Notes under the pieces: model-generated | Told to the model about the DNA's origin: nothing | Seen by the model: the letters and a program-made list of their open reading frames with translations, nothing else | The model's database searches: none | Made by a program: the position numbers and the translations under genes | Shown here: positions 43,001 through 53,800 of the stretch, one piece after another | How the letters are laid out: each line of letters opens with the position of its first letter | How positions within the stretch are numbered: the stretch's first letter is position 1 | Assembly: GCF_020283565.1 (NCBI RefSeq) | Contig: NC_060060.1 | Span: forward strand, 47,480,015-47,544,014 | Direction: 5' to 3' | Source of the DNA: Trifolium pratense | Taxonomy: Eukaryota; Streptophyta; Magnoliopsida; Fabales; Fabaceae | DNA length: 64,000 nt

Positions 43001-45417
43001 CAATTAGATATATTGTAATTGCATTTATCTTCTTCCAGTAGATCCCAGTTCAAGTAAATTCCATCAGATGCATATAAGGGCAGGGTCTTCACATTTGAAA
43101 ATAGTTCTCCAATGATATCATGCACATTTATCATCTTTTTGTGATCAGAGATTACTGGTACAGGCAATGATTTGAAAGTGTCATCTATTAGTGCCATCTC
43201 ATTACTAACAATCAATTCATCAAAACTCTTAAAGTTAAACTCTTTCTTGAACATCCGGTCACTTGTTTCTAGATCATCCGGTGCTTTTGTATCATAAAAA
43301 GCTTCAAAGGTATTAATCATGTCCTCATCAAGGAACACGAACTCCTGGAAGGTAATTAGATTCACTAATAAATGATAATCAGCCTGCAATGTCCCATCTA
43401 GAGTAGCATTCCCACCCACATGTTCATTTTCCAACATATTTATAAAATCTCTTTCAGGAAATAGATCTGATAACACCAAACTCTTCTTTGATACACAGTC
43501 TTCTGAGAACAACTTCACCATGTCATGCACTTTCGAATCCAATAGTGAATTTCCCTCTGTTATGGACTGGTATCGTTCATCAAAACTTTGAGGTCTGAGA
43601 TCTCCAAAATATGATTCAACAATATCTACCATAGATAAGCTTGTGGGAATTCCCAAACTTTCCTCATCCACTTCCAAAATGAGAAATGTCTTTTTGTCGG
43701 AGTGTGGCAGGGGCTGAGCAGAAATATTACCTTCTACAGTGTATGCATTATCCCCATTCAGGTACTCAGAAATAACATCCTCAACCCTTGATACTGATTC
43801 CAGATCCTCGTAAGGGTACTGCATTAATGACTCAGGCATGAGCATTTCCTGCAAGGAAAACACAGGAGCTTGTTCTCAAAGAAATTTGGAAACAAGAACA
43901 CATGAATAAAGAAAAATTGAAATCTTTGCTCATGTCCTGTCTATCACTATATAACATATGTTCCTCAAAATTCATTCTTATGTCTGAAAATCCCACCCTT
44001 TTTCCTGAATGGGTGCAAGTCAAAAACTAAAACAAAGTCTACCTAGATCCTCCATATTGGATATTCAATAAACACACCCTAAATTAATACTCCAATAGCA
44101 AACTATCAGACTCCTTTACCGAATCTATATTATACACAGTTCATACTTAGACAATGCAAGCCCACAAACCTACAGCAACAGTACAAGCTCTAACAAAACC
44201 TAGTGAGCATAAGAGTACTTATATATTATAGCGTAGTTACCATGCTATTTTCAACCTCTGGAGTCTGAGACAACATTTGCATCCGCTCCTTCTCAGTGAA
44301 GCATACATTTTCCTTCAAAATACAAAAAAAAAGGTAAGGATTGAATTATAATGCTTTAAGTACAAGAAGTTAGCATTAGTGTCATCAAATAGCAGCTATA
44401 GTGTTGTTCAAAAGAAGAAGAAATAATAGTAGCTGTAGTGGCGCTAGTGTAGCACAATTTAAGCAAATTGATATTGTTTCATGATAAGCTATTTACTACA
44501 AAATGATGTCCAAACATGGCGATAGCAGTGGAATTTGAACAAATGGCTTTGTAAGTTAGCATCGGTGTTGTCAAAAAGCGATTATAGTGTATCAACAATA
44601 CCATATTTAAACAAACTTCTATATTCCACGATCATTTTAAAATACAACGAATTAGGAAAATTAAAGTTGAAGATGAAAACAAACAAATGCCATAAACACA
44701 ACAAATTATTATTATAACTACAAAATTAGAAACATGTATCTCATCTCACCAAGAGTGCGTCCAGTTGCTCAGGTGCTTCGAATTGAATCGGTTCATAAAC
44801 GACTTCATTCTCATCACTACGAGTAACCGTTTTACTCTCCTGCAAACAAAATCCAATAAGATCTCACCAAAATAAATAAACTAGATAAAAATTTCAAAGA
44901 ACAATAACCGTTACTGTACATTGGAAAATTCAATATCACCATCGGAAACATAATCTTCCAAGACAAAATCAGCTTCTCCCTGCAACGCAATCAAAACAAT
45001 GAGCACTTAGAATCTCGATTTTCACAGTGAAATGAAATTCTAACAGTAACTAACGAAAATCAACACAAAATCTACAGAGGAACGAAAATCGTGGAGTGAA
45101 TCACTGAAACTAACCTTGCGATTTTGATAATTGGCAACGGAGGAAGCTAGATCTGGAATTGGAACTTCGAGATCGTGTGATTGGAGGTTGATTTTGTGAG
45201 GGAGGACGGAGGAGAGGAAAGAGGAGAGTGCGGATTGGATCGGGAAAGGATCGATGTGGAGGGAGACGTCGGGGAAAGGAGAGTACAGGAGGTGGAGATG
45301 GTGGTTGACGGCGGAGGAAGGCGGAGCAGGGAGGCGAGGGACAGGGAGGTGGAGGAAAGGGATGGTTTGGGATGGAGGGAGAGTGAAGTAGTCGTTGTTG
45401 AGAAAGCGAGTTCGCAT
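37052..45417 (-). CDS. SHOC1: SHOC1/ZIP2-like XPF-family meiotic crossover protein
   Basis: Nine exons on the minus strand join in frame at GT/AG borders: 45417-45115, 44979-44920, 44839-44750, 44312-44241, 43848-41714, 41068-40897, 40387-39887, 39333-37744 and 37138-37052. They give 1669 aa, close to Arabidopsis SHORTAGE IN CHIASMATA 1. That protein pairs with PTD (an ERCC1-like partner) and promotes class I crossovers at branched recombination intermediates. Supporting features are the start MRTRFLNNDYF, the XPF-nuclease-like fold region in exon 7 (GPVIIVNTQNVDKEM, YQVILAMEKRGIQVVERDLE) and the helix-hairpin-helix-type segment at the start of exon 8 (LTQFPGINPLTAHSIL). A long polar tail ends GGQTKLVWSDKRKFPYQAH. 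I see no intact ERKxxxD nuclease motif, as is known for SHOC1. A 72-bp duplication covers the exon 7 donor, and a TRIM element lies in the last intron. The small exons 2-4 are the least certain. Confidence 0.85.
37294..37727 (+). mobile_element. TRIM-like element in SHOC1 last intron
   Basis: A terminal repeat TGTTAAAAGTCCCACATTGG (from 37294) is followed by a primer site tggtatcagagtc (37411), an internal part, a purine run gtgaggggg, and the terminal repeat again at 37519 and 37619. A 100-bp tandem duplication (about 37463-37562 and 37563-37662) has multiplied the internal/LTR junction, leaving three LTR starts. The last LTR stops about 16 bases from the splice donor of exon 8. There is no ORF of its own. 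Confidence 0.75.
39787..39930. repeat. Perfect 72-bp tandem duplication over the SHOC1 exon 7 donor
   Basis: The units 39787-39858 and 39859-39930 are identical. Each contains, on the minus strand, the last 44 coding bases of exon 7, the donor ctg|gtaatc and the first 28 intron bases. The upstream donor (intron starting at 39886) keeps the frame. Use of the second copy would read VISFSF and then a stop. Confidence 0.95.
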
Positions 45418-45888
45418 TTTGAAGAAAATGGAGGTAACGGAACGAAATCGAATTGAATTTGGCGCTTTATTTTCTGTATTTATAGACAGACACGAGGATT
45501 AACATTTGGGGATTTTTTGTTTTTTCTCTAAATATCCCTCTAACAAAAAATATATATATGCCAAAGTGCCAAACTGACCTACCCTTTTTCAACAGGTTCT
45601 CGCTAAACATGACACTTTTTAAGCATTTTATTTAAATAAATAATTTATTTAAAAAGTAAAATATTTTAATTTTTAATGTGTTGACTTTACACATTTCTAA
45701 AAAGTGTCTCATGGACGCTGTTTAGCTTTTTCCTTTTAAAAAATATGGAATTGTCTACTTTTTGGTGTGAAAGTATGGGTTAGCCATCCCTAAGCCTACT
45801 TAATCTTGAAACGCGTGACTATGGATGACGCGCTCAGATGCGAGTCTGAAAAGCTGAAAGCCACATTGCGAATGGCGTGTTCGAGAGA

Positions 45889-46247
45889 AGGACGCTACAC
45901 TGTAGATGACGCATTCGTCTTAATGCTATCTATGTTTTCTTCTTTTTCATCCTGTTAATGAAACATTATTCAAGCATATGTTGCAGGCTACACGATAATT
46001 TTTATAAATTGTATTTTCTCTTTAGTTCTCTTCAACCACTTCATTATAACTTCAACCAAAACAAAAGCGATTTAGTTGAAGTTATAATGACGTGATTGAT
46101 GAGAACAAACAATTTATAGAAAATTTTGTGTAGCCTACATAATATATCCTGCAACTGCTTGAATACTTTCATCAACAACATGATGAAAAAGAATAAAACA
46201 CATATAGCAACGCACGTGCCATCCACAACAGTGTAGCTGAAGTTGAA
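45889..46247. repeat. Long imperfect hairpin (MITE or small-RNA precursor candidate)
   Basis: Arms of about 165 bp pair around a centre near 46066. The innermost 16 bp are perfect (tcattataacttcaac and gttgaagttataatga). Further out ggctacac pairs with gtgtagcc, ttcttttt-catc pairs with gatgaaaaagaa, and gctacactg pairs with cagtgtagc. No coding potential is seen. The length and imperfect pairing fit a MITE or a young MIRNA-like locus. Confidence 0.7.
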
Positions 46248-47361
46248 GAAATTTTGGGCAATTAGAAAAAAATTCAAAAATCAATAAATTATTTAAAAAA
46301 ATTATATATTATCTACGGATACTTTAAGTTTCATGAATTATTTGTTTAATGGATACTCGTATAAATATAAGGCGCATACAAATATCATAGTTTTGAATGA
46401 TGGGTACCGATTCGAATTTAGATCTTTAAAGTAAAATGTAAAGTGAGAAAATAAAAAATTATAATTGTAATTATTAAGATATATCAACCTATAATTTTTA
46501 TTAATTAAAAGTCAATCGCTCACTTTACACTCTAAAGTAAATCGCACACTAATCAAATCAGCATATTCTCATGGCTCGTTTGGCCCAGCTTTTTTAAAAG
46601 TTTATTGTTTACATTGATTTTTGGTAAACAAGCGCTAGTTTAAATTAATTGTTTGAGAGATCAACTAGTAAATCTCGGGACAAGTGTTTGTGCATTGAAT
46701 TCAAAGAGTTTTGAATGTTTACCGTTGAATGAAACATTTGTTATAGTGAAGAACGTTTAATGCGAAAAAAAGGTTTTAAATGCAAGTAATTGTAAATGGT
46801 TTGAAAGATAGAAGTTGCAAAGAAAACATAAGTTGCAAGTTTGAATGTAAAAGGAGCGAAAGTTCAATCGAATGAGAAAACCATTTAAATGCAGAAAAAT
46901 AGATTTGAAAGTAAAGACTTTGCAGAAATTAACTTTGCATTGAATTGTAAATGATTACAAATAAAAGGAATGGTTCATAGATTCAACATGTTTCTCTTTG
47001 CACTCGTTTCTCGCTTTAGCATGGGTACTTTAAGTTTGTGAAAATTTCTGTATGCAAATTGTGACCCAGATTTCAACTAAAAAACTAGTATTTTTAGTTA
47101 CAAATAGATAACTGTTGTCTAACGTTCTAATACTAATCTTCTGCCACGTGTCTTCTTTCATTTGAAATGAGACGTTACTTGAAACACTACAACCGTCGAA
47201 ATCAAATTATGCTTTGAAATAAGAAAATATTCTAAGTCCACAATCATTAATATTTCGATCTAATATATGTGATTGAAAGAAAGAATAATCGAAAGGCATA
47301 TAGCTATATCATATAGTAAAAGAAACTAAGTTATTTCTTCATTTTTGCCTTTTAGACTTAA

Positions 47362-48568
47362 GGGTAAATGATCATTTACCCCCCTGCAAAATAAGGAAAT
47401 TTTCGTTTACCCCCCTGCACAGATTTTTTTTCTGTTTACCCCCCTGCAAAAAATAGATTCTCTTATTTCGCCCCCTGGGTGTACAGCAGGACAAGTGACT
47501 GTGCAAATTTGCTGACGTGGCTTGTACACATGGAAAAAAATCATTTATATTTATTTTTAAATTCCACGTCAAATAATATTTTTTTAAAAAAATTAAAATT
47601 AAAATTATTTTTCCTACAAAATTTAGAAAACGAATTTTTTTTTTCAAAATTTTAAAAAACATTTCCTAGAAATAACTTTTTTTTTTCATACAAAATTATT
47701 GAGTATTTTTTTCCTAAAATAAAATAAAAAACGAATTTTCTTATTTTACTCCAAAAATAAAGATTTATTTTCAAATCTTTTTGAATTAAAAAAAAACAGA
47801 ATCTTCGCCGTAATCGTTTGCTTCCACCGTCATGATTGTATTCGTCGTCGTCTTCTTCAGTCGCCGAAATCATCTTCTACTTCATTATTGTCTTCTGCTT
47901 CTTTATATTTTTCTAGTTTTAGGGCAAATGGTTTTGATAGAAGAAGAAAACACCAATAAAACTTGTTTTTCTATTTTATATTTTTTTTCAAAATCTTTTT
48001 CTATTTTTTTTAATTCAAAGAGAATAACAAAAAATAAAGTTTTGTTTTTAAAAAATAAAGATTATGTTTTTTTTAATTCAAAAAGTTTGAAAATAAATCT
48101 TTAAAATTTTTATTTCGGAAATAAACTTTATTTCGGAGTAAATCTTTATTTTGAGAGCAAAATAAGAAAATTCTTTTTTTTTTTTTATTTTGGGAGGAAA
48201 TTTTTTTTTTGCTGGAAATTTTTTTAAAATCATTTGTATGAAAAAAAAATTAATTTTTTTTGTAGGAATTTTTTAAAAATTTTTTGGGGAAACAAAACAG
48301 AATTTTTTTTTATTTTGTAGGAAAAAAATATTTTTTATTTTTTTTAAAAAATATTATCTGACGTGGAATTTAAAAAATAAATATAAATGATTTTTTCCAC
48401 ATGTACAAGCCACGTCAACAGGTTTGCATAGTCACTTGTCCTGCTGTACACCCAGGGGGCGAAATGAGGGAATCTATTTTTTGCAAGGGTGTAAACAGAA
48501 AAAAAATCTGTGCAGGGGGGTAAACGAAAATTTGCTTATTTTGCAGGGGGGTAAATGATCATTTACCC
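47362..48568. mobile_element. Long-TIR MULE-type foldback element, copy B
   Basis: The 1207-bp element has both ends equal to the 20-base palindrome gggtaaatgatcatttaccc, followed by inverted arms of about 220 bp containing gtttacccccctgcacag and cacgtggcttgt-type sequence. A perfect 9-bp target duplication tagacttaa flanks it (47353-47361 and 48569-48577). Its centre shares cgtcgtcttcttc and agggcaaatgg with copy A. The 9-bp duplication supports a Mutator-like origin. Confidence 0.9.
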
Positions 48569-48789
48569 TAGACTTAAAGTACGATACAAAATTCATACTT
48601 TCAAATACTTTCCATTAGAACCCTCTTATTCTCAAACACATTATCCTTAACCTTCATAATTAAGAGAATTTAAGTAAAATCTCTCTTGTTCTTGAAGACA
48701 TTTGTGTCTCTCTATGAAAGTCAAAATCAATGTATCTTTGAATGTAGTCATTACTACTTTAAACAAGAGATTTAATGCATATTTTAGCT

Positions 48790-48990
48790 CGACTGAAATA
48801 TGGGATAACACTTATGCAAACAACTTATGCAATTTTTTTATATTATTATAAGTTTGTCAAGGTAGTTTATGATAAAATAATCTATAAAATTACAATTTTC
48901 ACTAATATAAACTTATAAAATAACATAAAATATAATTTTTATTGTATAAGTTATTTGCATAAACTCTAAAAAAGTTGGACAAACGGACCC
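48790..48990. mobile_element. MITE (acttatgcaaacaacttatg type)
   Basis: This is a related copy of the MITE at 14763-14960. The shared core ttattataagtttgtcaagg and gtttatgataaaata is flanked by inverted cttatgcaaa and tttgcataa; the right end reads ggacaaacggaccc. Confidence 0.6.
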
Positions 48991-49112
48991 GTGCTCAATA
49001 TTTACCTATCTTCTACTCATATATGAGAGTTGTCGGTTTACTTGTGTACATCTAAAAATAGCATTTAATGTTAAAAGATATCATTGTCTTTATGAAGCTA
49101 ATAAGTTTGTTC

Positions 49113-50508
49113 GTGTGTTTGGATAGGGGAATTTTTTGAGGTAAAGTAATGTTTTGAGGGAATTCAAATGATTTGAGGTGAATTTCATTGTTTAGATGAA
49201 AATTTGAAGAATTTTCAAAATGATGGAAATTTATGAAGTATTTTGTTCAAGTTAAATTTAGAGAATTTCAAAATGACACCTAAAACCAAAGAATTTGAAA
49301 TTCCTTATTCTCTATAAACTTTTAAAAAATTACTAATTGATCGTAAAACTTAAAATTAGCCGAAAAACCTAAAATCGACGATAAATGATAAATCGGCCGA
49401 AAATCCAAAAAATCGGCAGAAAAAACCTAAAATCGGCCAAAAGCCCAAAAATCGACTATAAACCCTAAAATCGGTCGAAAACCCAAAAAATCGGCAGAAA
49501 AACCTAAAATCGGCCAAAATTCCAAAAATCGACTATAAACCCAAAAAATCGGCCGAAAACCTAAAATCGGCCAAAATCCAAAAAATCGACTATAAACCCT
49601 AAAATTGGCCGGCAACCCGAAAAATCGGCAGAAAAACCTAAAATCGGCCAAAAATTGACTATAAACCTTAAAATCGGCCGAAAACCCAAAAAATCGTTCG
49701 AAAAACCAAAAATCGACCGAAAACCCAAAATCGGCCAACATACAAAAAATCGGCCGAAGAATCTAAAATCGTCCTTAAACCCAAAAAACTCGGCTGAAAA
49801 CCTAAAATCGACCCAAAATCCTGAAATCGGCTATAAACCCCAAAATCGGCCGAAAAACCTAAAATCGACTATAAACCTATTTTTCGGCCGATATTAGGGT
49901 TTATAGTCGATTTTTGGGTTTTTTGGTCGATTTTTGGGTTTTTCGCCGATTTTAGGTTTTTCGGCCGATTTTTTGGGTTTAGGGTCGATTTTTGGGTTTT
50001 CGATTATTTTTTTGGGTTTTCAGCCGATTTTAGAGTTTATAGTCAATTTTAGGGCTTTGAGTCGATTTTAGGTTTTTCAGCCGATTTTGTGTGTTACTGT
50101 CGATTTTAGGGTTTTTGGCCGATTTTAGGTTTTTTAGCCAATTTTTTCGGTTTATCGGCCGATTTTATGGTTTTTGGCCGATTTTAGGTTTTTCGGCCGA
50201 TTTTATGGTTTATAGTTGATTTTAGGTTTTTCAAACGATTTATGGTTTTTGACCGATTTTAGGTTTTTCCGTCGATTTTTTTGGTTTTTCGGCCAATTTT
50301 TGGGTTTAGAGTCGATTTTATTACAATAAATAAAATTAAATGAAGGAAATTCAATTACATTACCCAAACAAAGAATTTTACAATTGATGCAATTTTAACA
50401 CTTTATCCAAACACTGGAATTTGAAAATCAAGGGAATTCAATTGATTCAATTGAATTGCCTAGTATTTAAAATCCCTTGAATTTCTAGAATCTCTCATCC
50501 AAACACAC
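49113..50508. mobile_element. Foldback element built from an inverted 20-bp minisatellite
   Basis: The outer ends gtgtgtttggat (49113) and atccaaacacac (50508) are inverted. Between about 49330 and 50325 the DNA is almost wholly degenerate copies of a unit of about 18-20 bp, of the form aaaatcggccgaaaacccta. Units run in one orientation up to about 49885 and in the opposite orientation after it, so the region can fold into a hairpin with arms near 500 bp. The centre is cctatttttcggccgatatt. No ORF has biological composition; those present are repeat translations. Confidence 0.8.
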
Positions 50509-50583
50509 TCTAAGAGTATTTCGAAAAGTTGAGTTCATATAACCATGCTGTATAAGAGCAAGACACGTAGATAAAACTGGTCA

Positions 50584-50628
50584 ACACGTGTCAAACGACA
50601 AACACATGTTTACTTACATCACACGTGT
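50584..50628. promoter_or_regulatory. Paired ABREs upstream of LTI65-like gene
   Basis: The palindromic ACACGTGT occurs at 50584-50591 and 50621-50628, 37 bases apart, with a related gacacgta at 50562. ACGTG cores in pairs are the classical abscisic-acid response elements bound by ABF/AREB bZIP factors, as in RD29B. A TATA box (TATAAA, 50707-50712) follows 80 bases downstream. Confidence 0.75.
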
Positions 50629-50706
50629 CACCATTTTAAGAAGCCACAAGCCCAATACCATGCAAAGGTGGCAAAGCAGAGTATGATATTCTTTTGTTCT
50701 TTTCTC

Positions 50707-50712
50707 TATAAA
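50707..50712 (+). promoter_or_regulatory. TATA box of LTI65-like gene
   Basis: TATAAA in tctctataaacccc lies 105 bases before the start codon and downstream of two ABREs. The spacing fits a transcription start near 50740. Confidence 0.6.
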
Positions 50713-50817
50713 CCCCCTTGTCTTAGTCTTTAACATTCCCTCGTGCTTACTACTTACTCAACAAGAATTTAACTAGTTACAATTTCTTTTCCAATCAAAA
50801 TCATAAACTCTAGAACA

Positions 50818-53800
50818 ATGCAAGAAGAACATCGCCATCCCCATAATTTGGGCTCACAACAAGGTATTTTAGATTTTAATTAATTGGTTGATTAGATTTT
50901 TTTTTTGTAAATGTTACTTGTTAATATATTGTAGGTTAGTTGTTAGGCGTGTGGATTTCCTTGACATAGTTTTCACGCGGTAATCATTTATGACCGTTCG
51001 ATTTCACATGTACAACTGTGATTGATTTCACTGATTTTATTACTTTATCAATTTAAACCGTTTAATCAAACAGCTGAGATTGAAAACCGCATGAAAACTA
51101 CATGCCAAAACTACATGCTTTTCAACCGTAGCCAATCTCAATCCAATCTCAATCCAATCTCAATCCAGTTGTTAGTATATTCTTAGAAAGGAAAGGAGAA
51201 ATTTTAGTAGTCAGAAATCGAACTCTGAACCTCTTTCTCAAATCTCTTCAACGTCCCAACCTTTTATAGGTGGACTACACTTTCGGAGACAAATTGTTGA
51301 TTAGATTGATTTGTCTGTTTTAATATTATGTATTATATTTTAAATGATCTTTTGATTTAAAGGAACATTTTAATTTTACTTGTTTTCTACTTAATGGTCA
51401 TGCATTATTTTTTTCATATTTTTAATTTTTGGTTTAAATTTTGGATGTATAGTGACACATGGTACGGTGGAACATCATGATGATCATGAGAAGAAGTCAG
51501 TTCTCAAGAAAGTGAAGGCAAAGGCTAAGAAAATTAAGGACACAATCACCAAGCATGGTCATCATGATGATCATGAACAAGGTCATGGTCATGATCAATA
51601 TCATTATGAAAATCAACATATCCCTGATGACCATGACTTGGATGAAGAAGATGATGTTCATGACCCAGAAATCCATGGTGCACCAAGTAATTGTTTTTCC
51701 TTTCATTTCTTCTAAGATGTTATCATTACTTGTTCACTTCAATTATTTTTTGTAGGATTGATCTTTAATTATTTATGTAGTTTTTTTAAACAGCATTTAT
51801 CTAGAGAAATATAGGAATTAACTTTTTATGTATGCAAGATAGAAAAAGATTGGACCCTTTTCAAATTAATTAACTCAAGCCTTCAATTTTATTTTTTAAT
51901 AATAAGTAAATCATATATTTAGTCTACGAAATTTGATCAAACAATTTGTTCTGAAAATTATTTGTTCACAATATTAATATTTTATAATGTTTCTAGAATT
52001 ATAAAATGTTAGTTCACACTTTTTCCTCAAAAAAAAAAAAAATTCACATTAATGAAAATTGTATTTTTATAAGTTATTTTATCATAAACAAACTTGACAA
52101 ACTTATTCAAACAGGGCCAAAACCAATTTTAAAACAATTAGATTTTCTAAAATTATCAAGAAATAATTTTGATTTCACAAATACAAGCTTGAATTTTTTT
52201 TTTTTTTTTTTGCAGTTTATGACAGTGCTAAAGTTAGAAATGTGACACCAACTGGCAAAGTAAAAAATTCAGGTCAAGGAGTGAATTTTGGAAGCACAAC
52301 TATTATGGGAGAAGAACATCATCATCATAATGAGCCAAGAGTAGTAGTTGTTAAATCAGCTACTGAAAATATTAATCAAAGTAGAATCAATGAGCCATCT
52401 AGAACATTTGTTAGGGAAGAGAGAACAATGGTGCAACCTAAGGTTAATTTGGAGGAAGATCCTCATGCACCAGGAAGTAGATTTCAAGCATATGCTCCAG
52501 CTAATTATCAAACCAAAGTCACTGATCCAACTGGGATAGGTAATTATTATTAAGTATAACTAAAAATAACTTGATTCGTTAATTTAATGAATTGTTAGTC
52601 ATAAAAGTTTGAAAGATAGTGGTCTAATTTGATGAAATTATTATTTTGCTGAGTCTTTGTTTGGCTTAAAAATTTGATTTTGTTATGTCTCATGACATAG
52701 TGTAGTACATTGTAGAAAGTGTTCTATTCTATCAACTTAGTTCCTATAAAAATATTTGACATAGGTCATGACCATTAGATAGATATGACACCGTTGCGTA
52801 GACTCAAATAGTACCCAAAATAGTAATAATATGTAGACACAGTAATAATTTAAGAAAACGTAATTAGACTGTCCTTATGGGGTGTTCAGGGTGTGCCACC
52901 ACATAGGGCCTCAAAAAAAAAAAAAAATCATGTGTCAACTACTACAAAGTTGGGGCAAGCCCTTGCCCTTAATAATTTAAGAAAATGAAATTGATTGAAT
53001 GTAACACTTCTATTTTAGTTAAGAAAATGAAATTGATTGAATGTAACACTTCTATTTTAGTCGCAATCAATTTTTTAATCACATCCAAATTTGGTCAATT
53101 TCTAATATTGTCTCTTACTAAATTCTAACAGGTGCTGCAGAAATGGACATTACTCCAATTCAAAAATCTATTGACAGAATGACTGTATACAATGAACCAA
53201 TACCAACCCAACAACCAAAAACTCTTTCAACTATTTCTGAAACACAACAACACCCTTCCCCTTCTCTAGGAATCCACCACCAATTTTCTCCAGAAATTTC
53301 TGCACCAACCAAAACACCTTATCCATCATCAACCATAACACATCACCAAAATTTACCACAACAATCACCTGAAATCAAAACTCAATACCCTAAAAGCCAT
53401 GATCAATTCACACCTGTTTTTTCTACTTCAACACAAACTCAACACCCTACTACTCATGACCAAAACTTGCCACATTTTTCTAGTGGAACAAGAACTCAAT
53501 ACCCTTCAGCTACAACCCATGATCATGTTACACCGTCGTTACTACCGACTGAACATAAACCTCAATTTTCCAATGCAACAAAAACTACTTCAAATTTACT
53601 ACCAACTGAGCCTAAACCTTATCACTCTTCTACTATAAGTCATGACACATATCTGCCACCATCTTCCGGCGGCACATTTCTCCCAGGTGCGACAGAATCT
53701 AGATACCCTTTTGCTGGTAGCCATGATCAGTTTAAAACAAATTTGCTACCAACTGAGGCTAAACCACATCTCTCTTCTGCCACAATCCATGATCAATATG

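Larger units (their letters stand above)
45418..50520. other. Intergenic region between SHOC1 and LTI65
   Basis: No gene is supported. It holds a long hairpin (45889-46247), a MULE-type long-TIR element (47362-48568), a MITE (about 48790-48990) and a foldback minisatellite element (49113-50508). The divergent 5' flank of SHOC1 is at the left. Positions 46250-47350 show only AT-rich sequence. Confidence 0.55.

Noticed and set aside
45181..45456. Plus-strand 91-codon Glu/Arg-rich ORF
   Set aside because: It is the complement of SHOC1 exon 1 (Pro/Leu-rich on the coding strand).
49427..49897. ORFs of 104 and 80 codons in the minisatellite
   Set aside because: They are translations of the 20-bp repeat and have no independent support.
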